Positions 15,249 to 23,374 of a DNA stretch of 25,536 nt are shown here, piece by piece. Under the pieces are notes generated by a model. That model made no database searches. It saw only the letters and a list, made by a program, of their open reading frames with translations, and had not been told where the DNA came from. The stretch's first letter is position 1. The number at the start of each line of letters is the position of its first letter. Source of the DNA: a virus. Location of the stretch: the IMG/VR virus record IMGVR_UViG_3300020060_000025, positions 1-25,536 of that record; one strand, 5' to 3'. The position numbers and the translations under genes are program-made.

Positions 15249-15939
15249 GCCAGTACCCCTCGGTACGCGGACGCATCAAATCCGATTTGTGAGAACGTCC
15301 GGCAGACTTCCGCTTGCCCTTCAGGTGGTCAAGGCATGCACCAAGCGGACCATTTACCAGCGGGTGTCCAGTGGCCTCCGCATCGCCAGAGAGCGATACC
15401 GAACGAATGCCTGTCTCTTCCCTCACGCTGTCGATCGCCATGCAGTCGTGCCATTCCGGAAGATTGAATAGGCGATCGGTTCGGTACAGACGGACCACTT
15501 CCGCTACGAGCTCGGCCCCCTTGGGATTCCTGCGAATCATCATGAAGCCGGTTTCTGAATACTTCTTGGCGCGGCGCAGATAGCCGAAGTCGGCGTCACC
15601 GAGCAAGCCCGACAACCATGCCGCCGTCACGGGCGAATGCGTCACGCAATCGGCATCGATCCAGATCAGCACATCGCCATGCCCAACCCGGAACGCGAGT
15701 TGGATGGCAGCGACCTTATGCGCGAACCGGATGGCGTCGAACCGATAGTTATACGTCGGCAGATGGGAATGCCTGAGCTTGAACTCCGGCAGCCAGTCCG
15801 ACGCATCCTCTAGCGCCTGATCGTTGTACGTTCGAAGTTGGGTTGAGCCCCAGTGCTTGCGGAAAGTCTCCACGCATCGGTGCGCGTATTCGTTCCAATG
15901 CCTATCGGCGTATGTCGTCACGGCGTCGAAGGTCAGCAC
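15241..15939 (-). CDS. Glycosyltransferase with a DAD motif
   Basis: With GTG at 15939 this is 232 residues. AAGGGGA lies about 5 bases upstream of the GTG, which overlaps the previous stop by 7 bases. The GT-A pattern is clear: VLTFDAVTTYADRHWNEY at 1-18, KVAAIQLA near 75-82, the catalytic LIWIDADCVT at 91-100 (D95, D97), then YSETGFMMIRRNPKG at 127-141, WHDCMAID near 163-170 and GACLDHLKGKRKSAGRS near 200-216. The last motif recurs in a phage glycosyltransferase family I recognise. The DxD residues would bind a metal and a nucleotide sugar. A longer upstream frame was rejected, as it would overlap the neighbour by 170 bases. Confidence 0.85.
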   Translation of the reverse strand: MLTFDAVTTYADRHWNEYAHRCVETFRKHWGSTQLRTYNDQALEDASDWLPEFKLRHSHLPTYNYRFDAIRFAHKVAAIQLAFRVGHGDVLIWIDADCVTHSPVTAAWLSGLLGDADFGYLRRAKKYSETGFMMIRRNPKGAELVAEVVRLYRTDRLFNLPEWHDCMAIDSVREETGIRSVSLSGDAEATGHPLVNGPLGACLDHLKGKRKSAGRSHKSDLMRPRTEGYWLG

Positions 15940-16727
15940 AGCAATCCCCTTTCCTTCATGTGCGCCCAAGCCTGTCCAGACCGCATCTCGTCCAGCGTCC
16001 ATTGCAACCACGCGACATCGGCCAGGAACTGTTCCCGGCCTTCCAGTAATGGCGGGTCCGCGATCTGATCCATCGGCACGCTGAAGGCTGCCGCGGCGCC
16101 AGTAGCGCAATGGACCGGGACACCAGCCGTCAATGCGTCAATGGCTGAGTTCGAATGGTGCGTTACCCATGCCCACGCCGATTTCAGCGCCTCCGCAAGC
16201 GGGCGATCGTCGTAACCGAATCCTTCCATCAGCCGCGCGTTCTTGTCCTTCGGCTTGGGCCGGTACACAACCCGCTTGCCGCAGTCCTGCAAGGCCTCGG
16301 CTACCCTTCGCTCCCAGCCCATGTAACTGAACCCGTGCTCGGCGCAGGACTTCGCTGTTGAGCCGGCAATGACAATCTCATCCCCGCTCGAGCGCCACGG
16401 CTTGACCGAGACACCGAAGCCGCTGAGCCTGGAATCCGATAGCCCTGCCTTGACGTAGCGATCAGGACTCCAGCCGTTGATGCTGAATCGGTAGTGCGAC
16501 TCCCGGTGCCAGTACCCAAGATCCGCATAGATGAATCGCGGATACCGTTCCAGCGTCAGATGCCGCTTCCACCCGTAGGCTACGGCGCAATCGACGCCCG
16601 GCGACATCGGCGCAGTGATCTCGCGAATGATCGGCACGTCACCGCATGCCGCTATCCCCTTAGCCATTGCCTCAGCAATGTCTCGGTATCGGTGCAGGCG
16701 ATGATGGGTAAGGCAGGCGACCTTCAT
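15933..16727 (-). CDS. Putative glycosyltransferase-like protein, paralogue B
   Basis: This 264-residue protein has a two-domain look. The N-terminal half includes YPRFIYADLGYWHRESHYRF (about 62-81) and GFGVSVKPWRSSGDEIVIAG near 102-121. The C-terminal half has KRVVYRPKPKDKNARL near 149-164, then HHSNSAIDALTAGVPV near 188-203, ending WLQWTLDEMRSGQAW. The HHSNSAIDALTAGVP segment resembles the nucleotide-sugar-binding loop of GT-B or capsule-export-like proteins. It shares three motifs with the upstream gene, so the two are probably paralogues. ATGA-type overlaps join it to its neighbours. No donor or acceptor can be named. Confidence 0.65.
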   Translation of the reverse strand: MKVACLTHHRLHRYRDIAEAMAKGIAACGDVPIIREITAPMSPGVDCAVAYGWKRHLTLERYPRFIYADLGYWHRESHYRFSINGWSPDRYVKAGLSDSRLSGFGVSVKPWRSSGDEIVIAGSTAKSCAEHGFSYMGWERRVAEALQDCGKRVVYRPKPKDKNARLMEGFGYDDRPLAEALKSAWAWVTHHSNSAIDALTAGVPVHCATGAAAAFSVPMDQIADPPLLEGREQFLADVAWLQWTLDEMRSGQAWAHMKERGLLC

Positions 16728-17434
16728 TGCGCGAAGCCGTCCAGCAAACGGCTGAACGCTTCGCCTGATCGAATTTCGCTAAGGCTCGACTGCCCCCACG
16801 CCAATTCCCTGAACATGCGCAACCGATCCTCGTCCGTGTTTTTTTGAGTGCCGATCCAATGCGGCATGTGCGATTCAACAGGGATGCCCCACAGCAGCGC
16901 CTTGATGGCCGCGCCGCTTCCCCACGTCACAACCTTCCCGGCGTTTGCAAGATCGTCTTGCAGCGGCTTTGGCTTCGATCTGGCCGGATGCGGCCGGATC
17001 CTCCCGGCTTGGTGCGCCGGCCAGTTCCTTGGCATCCCGTTTGCCCCGATCCCTCTTGATGGCAGCACAACGGTTTCGCCGCTCGTCCGCCACGGCTCCA
17101 ATTCGACGCCCAGAGAATCCCAGCGTTCCGGACCGCCCACAGGAAACATCCCGGCGGTGTTGTGGTAGTTCCGGGCCAGCGTGTACCAGTTCTGGCCGGC
17201 GAGCTCGTTACCCCAGCTCGCGTTCTCCGTCACGATGACCGGAAGGCCGCGCCTTTCGAACTCCTGCGCCGCCATCTGGCCTGACCCGATTCGGTTCCAT
17301 GTACAAAGCACGTCGCCGCGCTTCGGCTGCGTCGTGCAGCCCTCGCACACCGAATAGCCAAGCCGCGTCAGGCCTTCTATGAATACCGCCCTGCGCTCAG
17401 GTACGGTGTACCGAAGATTCAGCCATGCGCGCAT
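16724..17434 (-). CDS. Putative glycosyltransferase-like protein, paralogue A
   Basis: This is a 236-residue protein with ATG at 17434, overlapping the upstream gene by 16 bases. It shares with its downstream neighbour the motifs LGVELEPWRTSGETVVLPS (about 108-126), WGSGAAIKALLWGIPVESH (about 171-189) and the ending LAWGQSSLSEIRSGEAFSRL. It also has WNRIGSGQMAAQEFERRG near 46-63 and IVTENASWGNELAGQNWY near 67-84. The match to paralogue B is strong in the C-terminal half, where GSGAAIKALLWGIP would be the sugar-nucleotide loop. Function is inferred from context only. Confidence 0.6.
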   Translation of the reverse strand: MRAWLNLRYTVPERRAVFIEGLTRLGYSVCEGCTTQPKRGDVLCTWNRIGSGQMAAQEFERRGLPVIVTENASWGNELAGQNWYTLARNYHNTAGMFPVGGPERWDSLGVELEPWRTSGETVVLPSRGIGANGMPRNWPAHQAGRIRPHPARSKPKPLQDDLANAGKVVTWGSGAAIKALLWGIPVESHMPHWIGTQKNTDEDRLRMFRELAWGQSSLSEIRSGEAFSRLLDGFAQ

Positions 17435-17949
17435 TCTGCCAACGCTTCGTCCAGTGACATTTTAGGAAAGCACTCCAGCGCGGAATCCGGAGTGCAGTTG
17501 ATCACTTCGGCGCGAGGCGGCGTCTTCCCGACCCTCGCGAACTGGACTTGGAAATGCTTGAACCGGTGCGGCGGTGTATTCCGCAACGGCTCCGGATGCG
17601 GCCCGAAGTAGTGCGTGCCTTGCATGTCGAAGCCGAGCAACAGAATCCGGGTGGCGCCCAGCATCTTCGCGACATGGATAGCGAGAACCCCGGAACTGCT
17701 GCCCGTCGAGATATCGCCGGCATTCGTTACCTGATCGACGCCAGTTATCCGGTTCGTCGAGAACTTGCGTCCCTTGAAATCGTGCGCGTCCTTGTGGTGC
17801 CGCCACCATCCTGCATCCTGCGCCACCAAGGCCATCGCGTCAGGACGAAGGCGGAAGGCATCGTTGACAACGATCGTCGGAATATCGCGCACGCTGTCGG
17901 CTACGGCCTGAGACATGCTCGGGCCAGTGGCGAGGATCGCGACGATCAT
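17419..17949 (-). CDS. DUF115/Maf-like putative glycosyltransferase
   Basis: This 176-residue protein begins VAILATGPSMSQAVADSV, the GPS loop of DUF115-type and Maf-like proteins. Known relatives modify flagellin with sialic-acid-like sugars or resemble sialyltransferases. Further marks are IPTIVVNDAFRLRPDA (about 23-38) and the late core STGSSSGVLAIHVAKMLG (about 81-98), then ATRILLLGFDMQGTHYF (about 99-115). It is shorter than flagellin Maf proteins and may be the catalytic core alone. It starts the six-gene cassette, its ATGA overlapping the end of the head-closure gene, so it is translated straight after a neck gene. Confidence 0.7.
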   Translation of the reverse strand: MIVAILATGPSMSQAVADSVRDIPTIVVNDAFRLRPDAMALVAQDAGWWRHHKDAHDFKGRKFSTNRITGVDQVTNAGDISTGSSSGVLAIHVAKMLGATRILLLGFDMQGTHYFGPHPEPLRNTPPHRFKHFQVQFARVGKTPPRAEVINCTPDSALECFPKMSLDEALAECAHG

Positions 17950-18278
17950 GTGATGACGCCAGCACTCACCGGCAGAGTCAGATATTCGAGGCCGGACACC
18001 GGATCCGAAAGCATGCCTTCGATATTGAACACCGTGCTGCCGTGCAGAATCCGCATGGACGCCTTCAAGCCCGGCCTATGCCGAATCGTGATACGTGCCG
18101 ACACTTTGGACTGAACCTGCTGCGCTGCGATGAACTCGCGCGCGGACAGTGGTTCGATTGACGCCCATACCGTGGCGAAGTGCGCCCAGTAGGTATCGTT
18201 CTCTCCGAAGCTGTTCTTGGTGGTGACCTGTTCCTCTATCACCACGCGATGGCGGAGTTTCCCGGCCGCGATTGCCAC
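17946..18278 (-). CDS. Head closure protein (SPP1 gp16/HK97-type adaptor)
   Basis: With GTG at 18278 this is 110 residues. The GTG shares one base with the TAG of the upstream connector gene. The sequence fits the head-tail joining family: GKLRHRVVIEEQ at 6-17, YWAHFATVWASIEPLSAREF near 30-49, a strand KVSARITIRHRPGL near 57-70, and the end GLEYLTLPVSAGVIT. It closes the filled head and offers a surface for the tail. A longer reading frame upstream starts inside the neighbouring gene and was rejected. Confidence 0.85.
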   Translation of the reverse strand: MAIAAGKLRHRVVIEEQVTTKNSFGENDTYWAHFATVWASIEPLSAREFIAAQQVQSKVSARITIRHRPGLKASMRILHGSTVFNIEGMLSDPVSGLEYLTLPVSAGVIT

Positions 18279-18688
18279 TAGGCCACCGTCGACTTCCGAA
18301 GCGCCGCAAGCAAAGCCGTAGCCCCATTGCAAAGCGTGTAGCCATATCCCGCGTCGGCAGGAACAGAGTTCGTCCCATCGCCCTCGCGGAATCGGAATTG
18401 CGAGGCGAGCTCCACCAGTACCGCTGCTCGGACAACCGGCTTGACCGTGAAGGCGCCGCTCGAGTCCTCGATGGGGATGGGTTCGCCGGAACTGTCCTCG
18501 ATTACGTTGCCGTCCGCGTCCGTTTCCAACACGTAGAGGCGCCACTCGTCTTTCAGCCAGCGCGCAACGGACTCCGAAATCGCAGGAATGAAGATCGACA
18601 ACCACGGGTCATCCGCGCCGCCGTTGCTATCGATCTCGTCAAGGCGAAGCTGCGCGCGAGCGTCGGCTTGGGTGACGAGCTCAAGCAT
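18278..18688 (-). CDS. Head-tail connector protein (gp6-like)
   Basis: At 136 residues, this matches the phage head-tail connector (QLRG/gp6-like) family. The N-terminal helix LVTQADARAQLRLDE (about 4-18) carries the AQLRLDE mark. IFIPAISESVARWL (about 32-45) follows, and late in the protein VVRAAVLVELASQFRFREGD (about 85-104). A ring of this protein sits under the portal. ATG at 18688 overlaps the collagen-like gene by 8 bases. The extra DADGNVIEDSSGEPIPIEDS segment (about 57-76) is a probable surface loop. Confidence 0.9.
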   Translation of the reverse strand: MLELVTQADARAQLRLDEIDSNGGADDPWLSIFIPAISESVARWLKDEWRLYVLETDADGNVIEDSSGEPIPIEDSSGAFTVKPVVRAAVLVELASQFRFREGDGTNSVPADAGYGYTLCNGATALLAALRKSTVA

Positions 18689-19592
18689 TGCCGTTCACCA
18701 ACTTCACGGGCTCGTCTGGCTTGAATGCCTTTCCAGGCTCGCCACGTTCGCCGTCACGGCCCTTGCGCGCGCCTATGCGCCAATCCGGGCTCTCGCGGCA
18801 CGGCTTCGCATCGGTATCCCGCTTCGCAATCCACCAGCTACCGTCGTTTGTCCAGCCGTCTCCAGCCTTCGCCTTGGTGCCTTCGCGCCAGTAGCCGCGA
18901 TCTATGACAGTCGGGACGATGAAAGTCTTCGTGCGCTCGACTTCGCCGCGCTTCCATCGGAATGTGAAGCTGCGCTCGCCGTCGAAGTCGATATCTAGGT
19001 CGTCGAATCCGAGACCGTCGATTCCGTTTTCGCCGTTGCCGCCATCCTTACCGACGACGACGCCCAACTTGATCGGATCGCCCTTGGTTGTCGTGACGAT
19101 CAGACAGCCTTCGCGGTCGATCATTGCGCCGGCTAGGCCGCAGCCGTCTGCTCCAGAATCACCCTTCTCGCCACGTTCGCCAGCAATGCCTTGATCGCCG
19201 TCGTTGCCGTCCTGGCCGTGCTGCACAGGGTTGTTCTCGAAATGCTTCTGCACCGCTTCGGCGACATGCATATCCACCAGCGTCTTGATTTCCGTGCAGG
19301 TCAGCAGTTCGTAGACCACCTCCTTTACATCGATCGGATCGGCGTCGCGTCCGGCCGTACCTGCTTCTCCCTTCTCGCCTTGCAGTCCCGTCGCTCCGGC
19401 ATCGCCTTTCTCGCCGGCAACGCCAATTGGGCCGACGTCACCCGGCGTTCCCTGCGGACCAGCATCGCCCTTCTCGCCGCGCTCAGGCTGGCGCGCCTCC
19501 AATTCAGCAATGCGCTTCACCAGCGGGTCCGTCACTTCGCGGATAAGGTCACCCACTGACCGGCCAAACTCGACGGGATCAAACTCGGTCAT
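18681..19592 (-). CDS. Collagen-like fibrous protein, probable head fibre
   Basis: This 303-residue protein is a trimer-type fibre. Residues 1-36 are likely coiled coil (DPLVKRIAELEARQ). A collagen Gly-X-Y run spans about 39-83 (GEKGDAGPQGTPGDVGPIG), and another about 126-152 (GQDGNDGDQGIAGERGEKG), with shorter ones near 181-193 and 278-288. The C-terminal part holds GYWREGTKAKAGDGWTNDGS then WWIAKRDTDAKP and DWRIGARKGRDG, a small domain seen in other phage head-region proteins and similar to carbohydrate-binding modules. It lies between portal and connector genes, coupled by ATGA to the portal. Its place suggests a head or neck whisker; glycosylation by the nearby cassette is conceivable but unproven. 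Confidence 0.8.
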   Translation of the reverse strand: MTEFDPVEFGRSVGDLIREVTDPLVKRIAELEARQPERGEKGDAGPQGTPGDVGPIGVAGEKGDAGATGLQGEKGEAGTAGRDADPIDVKEVVYELLTCTEIKTLVDMHVAEAVQKHFENNPVQHGQDGNDGDQGIAGERGEKGDSGADGCGLAGAMIDREGCLIVTTTKGDPIKLGVVVGKDGGNGENGIDGLGFDDLDIDFDGERSFTFRWKRGEVERTKTFIVPTVIDRGYWREGTKAKAGDGWTNDGSWWIAKRDTDAKPCRESPDWRIGARKGRDGERGEPGKAFKPDEPVKLVNGNA

Positions 19593-20977
19593 TGCAGTAC
19601 CCTTGTTCGCATGGCGTCGGCAGCCTTTCGTGAGTTCACGTAGCTCAATAGCCGTTTGTTTTCGTCTGCCGTAGCTGCAATTGCGGGATCAGGTTCCGGA
19701 GCTGGCGCAGGCAGCGCTGGCTGCATATTCGGATCCCAATCGGCGCGATCGGCCAGCATGCCCAACGGGTAATCCTGATTCTGGCCCCACAGCGTATCGC
19801 CGCCGCCAGTCGGCGCGAGGTTGAACCGCAAACGCGCTTCGTCCGGCGTCTTGATCTTGCCGCTTACGAGCGCGGTTTCTACCTCTGCCTGCTTGCCAAC
19901 GTCCATGCGCAAAAGCGGCTCTGTGTCCATCCAGATACCCAGCTTCGAAGGAATCGAAAGCCCCTCGTCCAGCAGGTTTTCCATGGACTCGATCGGCCCG
20001 CTCAGCGCGTCGTCGTAGTACAGGAGGTTGATGGCATCCACACCAAGCCCGGCCGGAATCGAACCGATACCGATCTTGAACGGAGGAATCCCGAAGGGCT
20101 GGCAAATCTGCTCGTCGCTGTAGCGCATCTGCTCGACGAGCTGAGAGTCGGCAGACTTCATCGCGAACGGCGTGAACTTCATATCGGCGCCGATCACAGC
20201 GATCTTGCCGGTATTGGCGCCACCGTAATTCTTATTCCAGTAGGCCTTGATGGCTTCGGCGTCTGGATCCGACATGCCTGCAGGCGCGGTCAGGATGCCG
20301 CCAGGCTGCGAGTTGTTCGCGAAGAAATCGGCAGCACTCTTGAGGATCTTGAGATTCTTGATCGCCGGCCAGTGCGCTGCGCACAGCGGCGGCACGCCGA
20401 TAAGCTGATGGTGGAAACAGTTCAGGCGATCGTGAATGATTTCGCGGGCAGGAATGATCAGCTGCTCGGCTGGGTAGTTCGCCGGCAACAGGTTCTCGGC
20501 GGTCGAATAGTTGAGCTGATAGAACACGTCGCCGCTGTCCGACACCAGCGGAAGAACGCTGCAAGGATCCAGCACGTACAGGCGCGTTACGACATTGCGA
20601 TCGTCGCGCCCCTTGAGGATGTAGGCATTGCCATGGATCATCCGCGACAGCGCCCAAGCCTCGCGGAACTGTTGCGCAGTCTGGTAGTGATTGGGCTTCT
20701 TGAGGACCGGCGAGTACGAAGGATTCTGGACTACCTTCTCCGTCCCGTTGTCCTGCATCGCCTTCAAGAGGAACGGCAGCTTGCCGATGTCCTGAGAGAT
20801 GCGATTAAGGCAGGCGTATAGCGTCGGGTAGCACAGCAACGTGCTCCGCTTTTCCTCAACGTTCATTTGCCACGCGCCGGAAAACGGTTCCAATATCCGC
20901 CGCCATCCGTCGCGCCAGCCGGAGACGGCATGCAGAGCTTTCTCCACTCGCCGTATCTCCAACCCGAATAGTTTCAT
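19589..20977 (-). CDS. Phage portal protein (HK97-type)
   Basis: This 462-residue protein forms the dodecameric portal for DNA passage. HK97-type marks appear in order: LCYPTLYACLNRISQDIGKLPF (about 48-69), then the FREAWALSRMIHGNAYIL zone, LYVLDPCSVLPL near 128-139, SADFFANNSQPGGIL near 211-225, and QICQPFGIPPFKIG in the middle. The C-terminal part has a long helical stretch and ends ADAMRTRVLQ. ATG follows the upstream stop directly (TAA then ATG). The gene stands after the capsid gene and before the connectors, unlike the common order in which the portal comes first. Confidence 0.93.
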   Translation of the reverse strand: MKLFGLEIRRVEKALHAVSGWRDGWRRILEPFSGAWQMNVEEKRSTLLCYPTLYACLNRISQDIGKLPFLLKAMQDNGTEKVVQNPSYSPVLKKPNHYQTAQQFREAWALSRMIHGNAYILKGRDDRNVVTRLYVLDPCSVLPLVSDSGDVFYQLNYSTAENLLPANYPAEQLIIPAREIIHDRLNCFHHQLIGVPPLCAAHWPAIKNLKILKSAADFFANNSQPGGILTAPAGMSDPDAEAIKAYWNKNYGGANTGKIAVIGADMKFTPFAMKSADSQLVEQMRYSDEQICQPFGIPPFKIGIGSIPAGLGVDAINLLYYDDALSGPIESMENLLDEGLSIPSKLGIWMDTEPLLRMDVGKQAEVETALVSGKIKTPDEARLRFNLAPTGGGDTLWGQNQDYPLGMLADRADWDPNMQPALPAPAPEPDPAIAATADENKRLLSYVNSRKAADAMRTRVLQ

Positions 20978-21253
20978 TTACTCGGCAGCCGGTGCGCGGC
21001 CGGGACGCTTGCGCGGCGTGCCGTCTGCCTTGAAACCGTAGGGAGCTTCCTCGTCCGCAACCACGGGCGCGGGAGTTGACACCACGGCAACAGGCTCGGC
21101 CTGCATCATTCGTGTCTGGTAAACAGGAGCGCTCGGATGCACGGCCTGAAGCGTTCCAATCTTGATGAAGACCTTCGCCATCTTGTCCGGCAATTCGAAT
21201 TCATCGCCCGGCGCGTACTTGCCGAACTTCTTTTTGGTCGGTGTGACTTTCAT
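20978..21253 (-). CDS. Small conserved head-region protein, unknown function
   Basis: With ATG at 21253 this is 91 residues, beginning MKVTPTKKKFGKYAPGDEFE and then LPDKMAKVFIKIGTLQAV. The Ala/Pro-rich middle is probably flexible, and the basic end reads FKADGTPRKRPGRAPAAE. GAGGTG lies about 7 bases before this ATG, which is why it is preferred over the longer frame running through the terminator. Similar short proteins occur between capsid and portal genes of siphophages, but I know no function. It is the first gene past the terminator-like hairpin. Confidence 0.75.
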   Translation of the reverse strand: MKVTPTKKKFGKYAPGDEFELPDKMAKVFIKIGTLQAVHPSAPVYQTRMMQAEPVAVVSTPAPVVADEEAPYGFKADGTPRKRPGRAPAAE

Positions 21254-21262
21254 GCAGCACCT

Positions 21263-21290
21263 CAAAAGAGAGGCGGCCCGAAGGCCGCCA
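21263..21290 (-). terminator. Intrinsic terminator after the major capsid gene
   Basis: On the minus strand GGCGGCC (21289-21283), a TTCG loop and GGCCGCC (21278-21272) are followed by TCTCTTTTG. The perfect 7-base stem with a UUCG loop is very stable; the T-run is imperfect, so it may let some polymerase through. It sits between the capsid and portal genes and could lower portal output relative to capsid. Confidence 0.75.
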
Positions 21291-21312
21291 CTCAAGTTGG
21301 ATTGCAATTGAA

Positions 21313-22749
21313 TCAGCAGGCGGACGGGAATCCGTCGATCCACTGGATGGCGCCGCTCCGGCGGAAACCCCACCAGATGAAACGTTCAGCACGAAGTGCA
21401 ATGCTGTTCGTTTGGAACATGTTGACGAACGGCGAACCGTTTGACGTGACGGTAGCCGAGCTCGAGCCAACCGGCACATCCGACATTTCAATGGTCGCTT
21501 CGGTCGAAGCGTCGAGAGTCACAGTGCCGTCGTCGGCCAGATAGACTTCCGACTCGTCGACAAGGATGAACGGTGAGCCGCCAGAACCGCCGTTGTTCGC
21601 GAGATACTGCGAAACACGTACCGGAATACCGTCCAAGGTGCCGCCCTGCGCGGTCATGCCGGGGAACGCGACATTGCCCAACGCGTCGCGCATGAAGGCG
21701 AGGAAGCGAGCAACGGCAGGCGTGGTGTAGTACGCCGGGCGAGCGCCCATGAAGGTTGCATCCCACGGAGCCCACAGCCGCATCAGCGCACAGCGGATGT
21801 CGTCCGGATCCGTACCGGTCGGGCCGGTCACCGGGACAACGCCGTTCAACAGGCCGGCTGGATTGACGTTGGCAACCGCCGCAACGTCCGGATCGAACAG
21901 ATCCGAGTCGATGCGCTCGATCACCGTATCGCCCAACTGGTCACGTACCAGCGCTTCCGCAGAAGGGTCAGAGAACCGGGCCAATTCCTGCGTGATAACC
22001 GTGATACCTGCCACTTTGGTGAACGCAGTGGTGACGGCGTCGTAGTCGAACTTGGTTACCGGCTTGGATTTACCCTGCCCGACCCAACGGGAGCTGCCGC
22101 CCGAGGTCTGGCGCGGGATGCGGACGTTGAACGGAATCGGTCTGAAATTTGCCTGACCGATCAGGGTACGCGGACGAAGCCACTCGATGAAATCCAGAGA
22201 GGTCGTGTTCGCGTAAACCAGAGGAGCCGCCCAAGTGGAATCCGTGGTCGTACCGGCCGGAATCGTGGTCTTCAACTGCATGATTTCGGACAGGTTGGCA
22301 CCGTTGGCCTGCGCCTTGAGCAGCTTCACCACGTTTTCAGTCTGCGGGTAATACTTTTCCGCGAACTGTGCGGCCTTGCCGTAATCGCCCTTTGCCCGAA
22401 TCAAGCAGATGGCATGGCGTGCCATTGCGATGCCGGGCGCCAGCTTCTCGGTCGTCTTGATCTGAACGGTCTGCACGCCATCGGCGCGGATGACAGCGTT
22501 CTCCGATGCCTTGGCGACTTCGGACACGCCCTGCGCGTTTGCCGCCTGGATACGCTCCATCTTGCGCAGGCGCACAAGATCCGCATCCAGAGCCTTGATT
22601 TCCGTTTCGAGGGTGTCGAATTCCTCCGACTCCGCAGTGTCCGTCGAACGGTTCTCGTCCAACGATTTCTGCATGACTTCGTTCATACGAGCCGACTTGG
22701 CCTCGCGCGTCGCTTCGAGAGCGACGATCTGTTCACCAAACGTCTTCAT
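21313..22749 (-). CDS. Major capsid protein (HK97 fold)
   Basis: This is a 478-residue protein. The first ~70 residues form a charged coiled coil (EEFDTLETEIKALDADLVRL), acting as the delta domain that scaffolds assembly, and are probably removed by the protease encoded just upstream. The core carries HK97-type marks: STWAAPLVY near 169, EWLRPRTLIG near 187-196, SSRWVGQGKSKPVTKFDYDA near 217-236, ITVITQELARFSDPSAE near 247-263, and an ending FQTNSIALRAERFIWWGFRR. A good AGGAAAG precedes the ATG. The terminator just after its stop suggests high, separate expression. Confidence 0.95.
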   Translation of the reverse strand: MKTFGEQIVALEATREAKSARMNEVMQKSLDENRSTDTAESEEFDTLETEIKALDADLVRLRKMERIQAANAQGVSEVAKASENAVIRADGVQTVQIKTTEKLAPGIAMARHAICLIRAKGDYGKAAQFAEKYYPQTENVVKLLKAQANGANLSEIMQLKTTIPAGTTTDSTWAAPLVYANTTSLDFIEWLRPRTLIGQANFRPIPFNVRIPRQTSGGSSRWVGQGKSKPVTKFDYDAVTTAFTKVAGITVITQELARFSDPSAEALVRDQLGDTVIERIDSDLFDPDVAAVANVNPAGLLNGVVPVTGPTGTDPDDIRCALMRLWAPWDATFMGARPAYYTTPAVARFLAFMRDALGNVAFPGMTAQGGTLDGIPVRVSQYLANNGGSGGSPFILVDESEVYLADDGTVTLDASTEATIEMSDVPVGSSSATVTSNGSPFVNMFQTNSIALRAERFIWWGFRRSGAIQWIDGFPSAC

Positions 22750-22813
22750 TTACTTTCCTGTGAGCAATAGCAGCCCTACGGTCTCCCGCAACAAAGGGGA
22801 AACGGATGCCTGC

Positions 22814-23374
22814 TTAAGCGGGAGTGATGAGTCGGACTGCGCCGCCGGGAAGTGCTTCCGCGGCGGTTTTCTTCGGTTGAAGCAGGCGCACGGCACCGGT
22901 CCTATTCGGACGGGTGTCCATCGCCTTGATGGTTTGAATCGTGGCGGATGCGTTCGCCGGGACCGTGACCAAAGAAAGCTCCATGATTTCTGTCTTGGCG
23001 AAGAGCATTCCGCCGCCGTCAATGTAATTGCGCTCAAGCGACCGGAAACCGATCGATACGCCGCGGACGAGCTTGGCCTTGACGGACTGCCACGCCATGT
23101 CCACGAGGTCTTTCAGCATGCCGGCCTGCTCGATGATCGGCAGCGTTGCCTTGAACTTGATGCCGTTCTTCGTGGGCTTATCCAAAACGACGGTGCCTAC
23201 GGGCATGTCGTGCCGGTGCTGCCAGAGCAACGGGAGAGGATTCGCAAACGTCGCCCCGAGCGAGTCCACAATATCGCCGATGCGATCCGGCTCCGGCGTT
23301 GTCGCAATGCCGGTAATGACGCGTTGATCGTCGTCAACCGCTTTGATCTCAAGCACCGAGTAGGCGCGATTCAT
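22814..23374 (-). CDS. Prohead maturation protease (HK97 gp4-like, S78)
   Basis: With ATG at 23374 this is 186 residues. It fits the HK97 prohead protease family: RVITGIATTPEPDRIGDIV at 18-36, PLLWQHRHDMPVG at 48-60 (catalytic His is H53 or H55), LVRGVSIGFRS near 102-112 (catalytic Ser107), and the helix end MELSLVTVPANASA near 131-144. It cleaves the capsid scaffold domain during head maturation. The ATG overlaps the stop of the 46-residue gene by ATGA. Another ATG two codons upstream (23380) is also possible. Confidence 0.93.
   Translation of the reverse strand: MNRAYSVLEIKAVDDDQRVITGIATTPEPDRIGDIVDSLGATFANPLPLLWQHRHDMPVGTVVLDKPTKNGIKFKATLPIIEQAGMLKDLVDMAWQSVKAKLVRGVSIGFRSLERNYIDGGGMLFAKTEIMELSLVTVPANASATIQTIKAMDTRPNRTGAVRLLQPKKTAAEALPGGAVRLITPA

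Noticed and set aside
15940-16110. Longer start for the DxD glycosyltransferase
   Set aside because: It would overlap the upstream gene by over 170 bases, and the conserved fold begins at the GTG at 15939.
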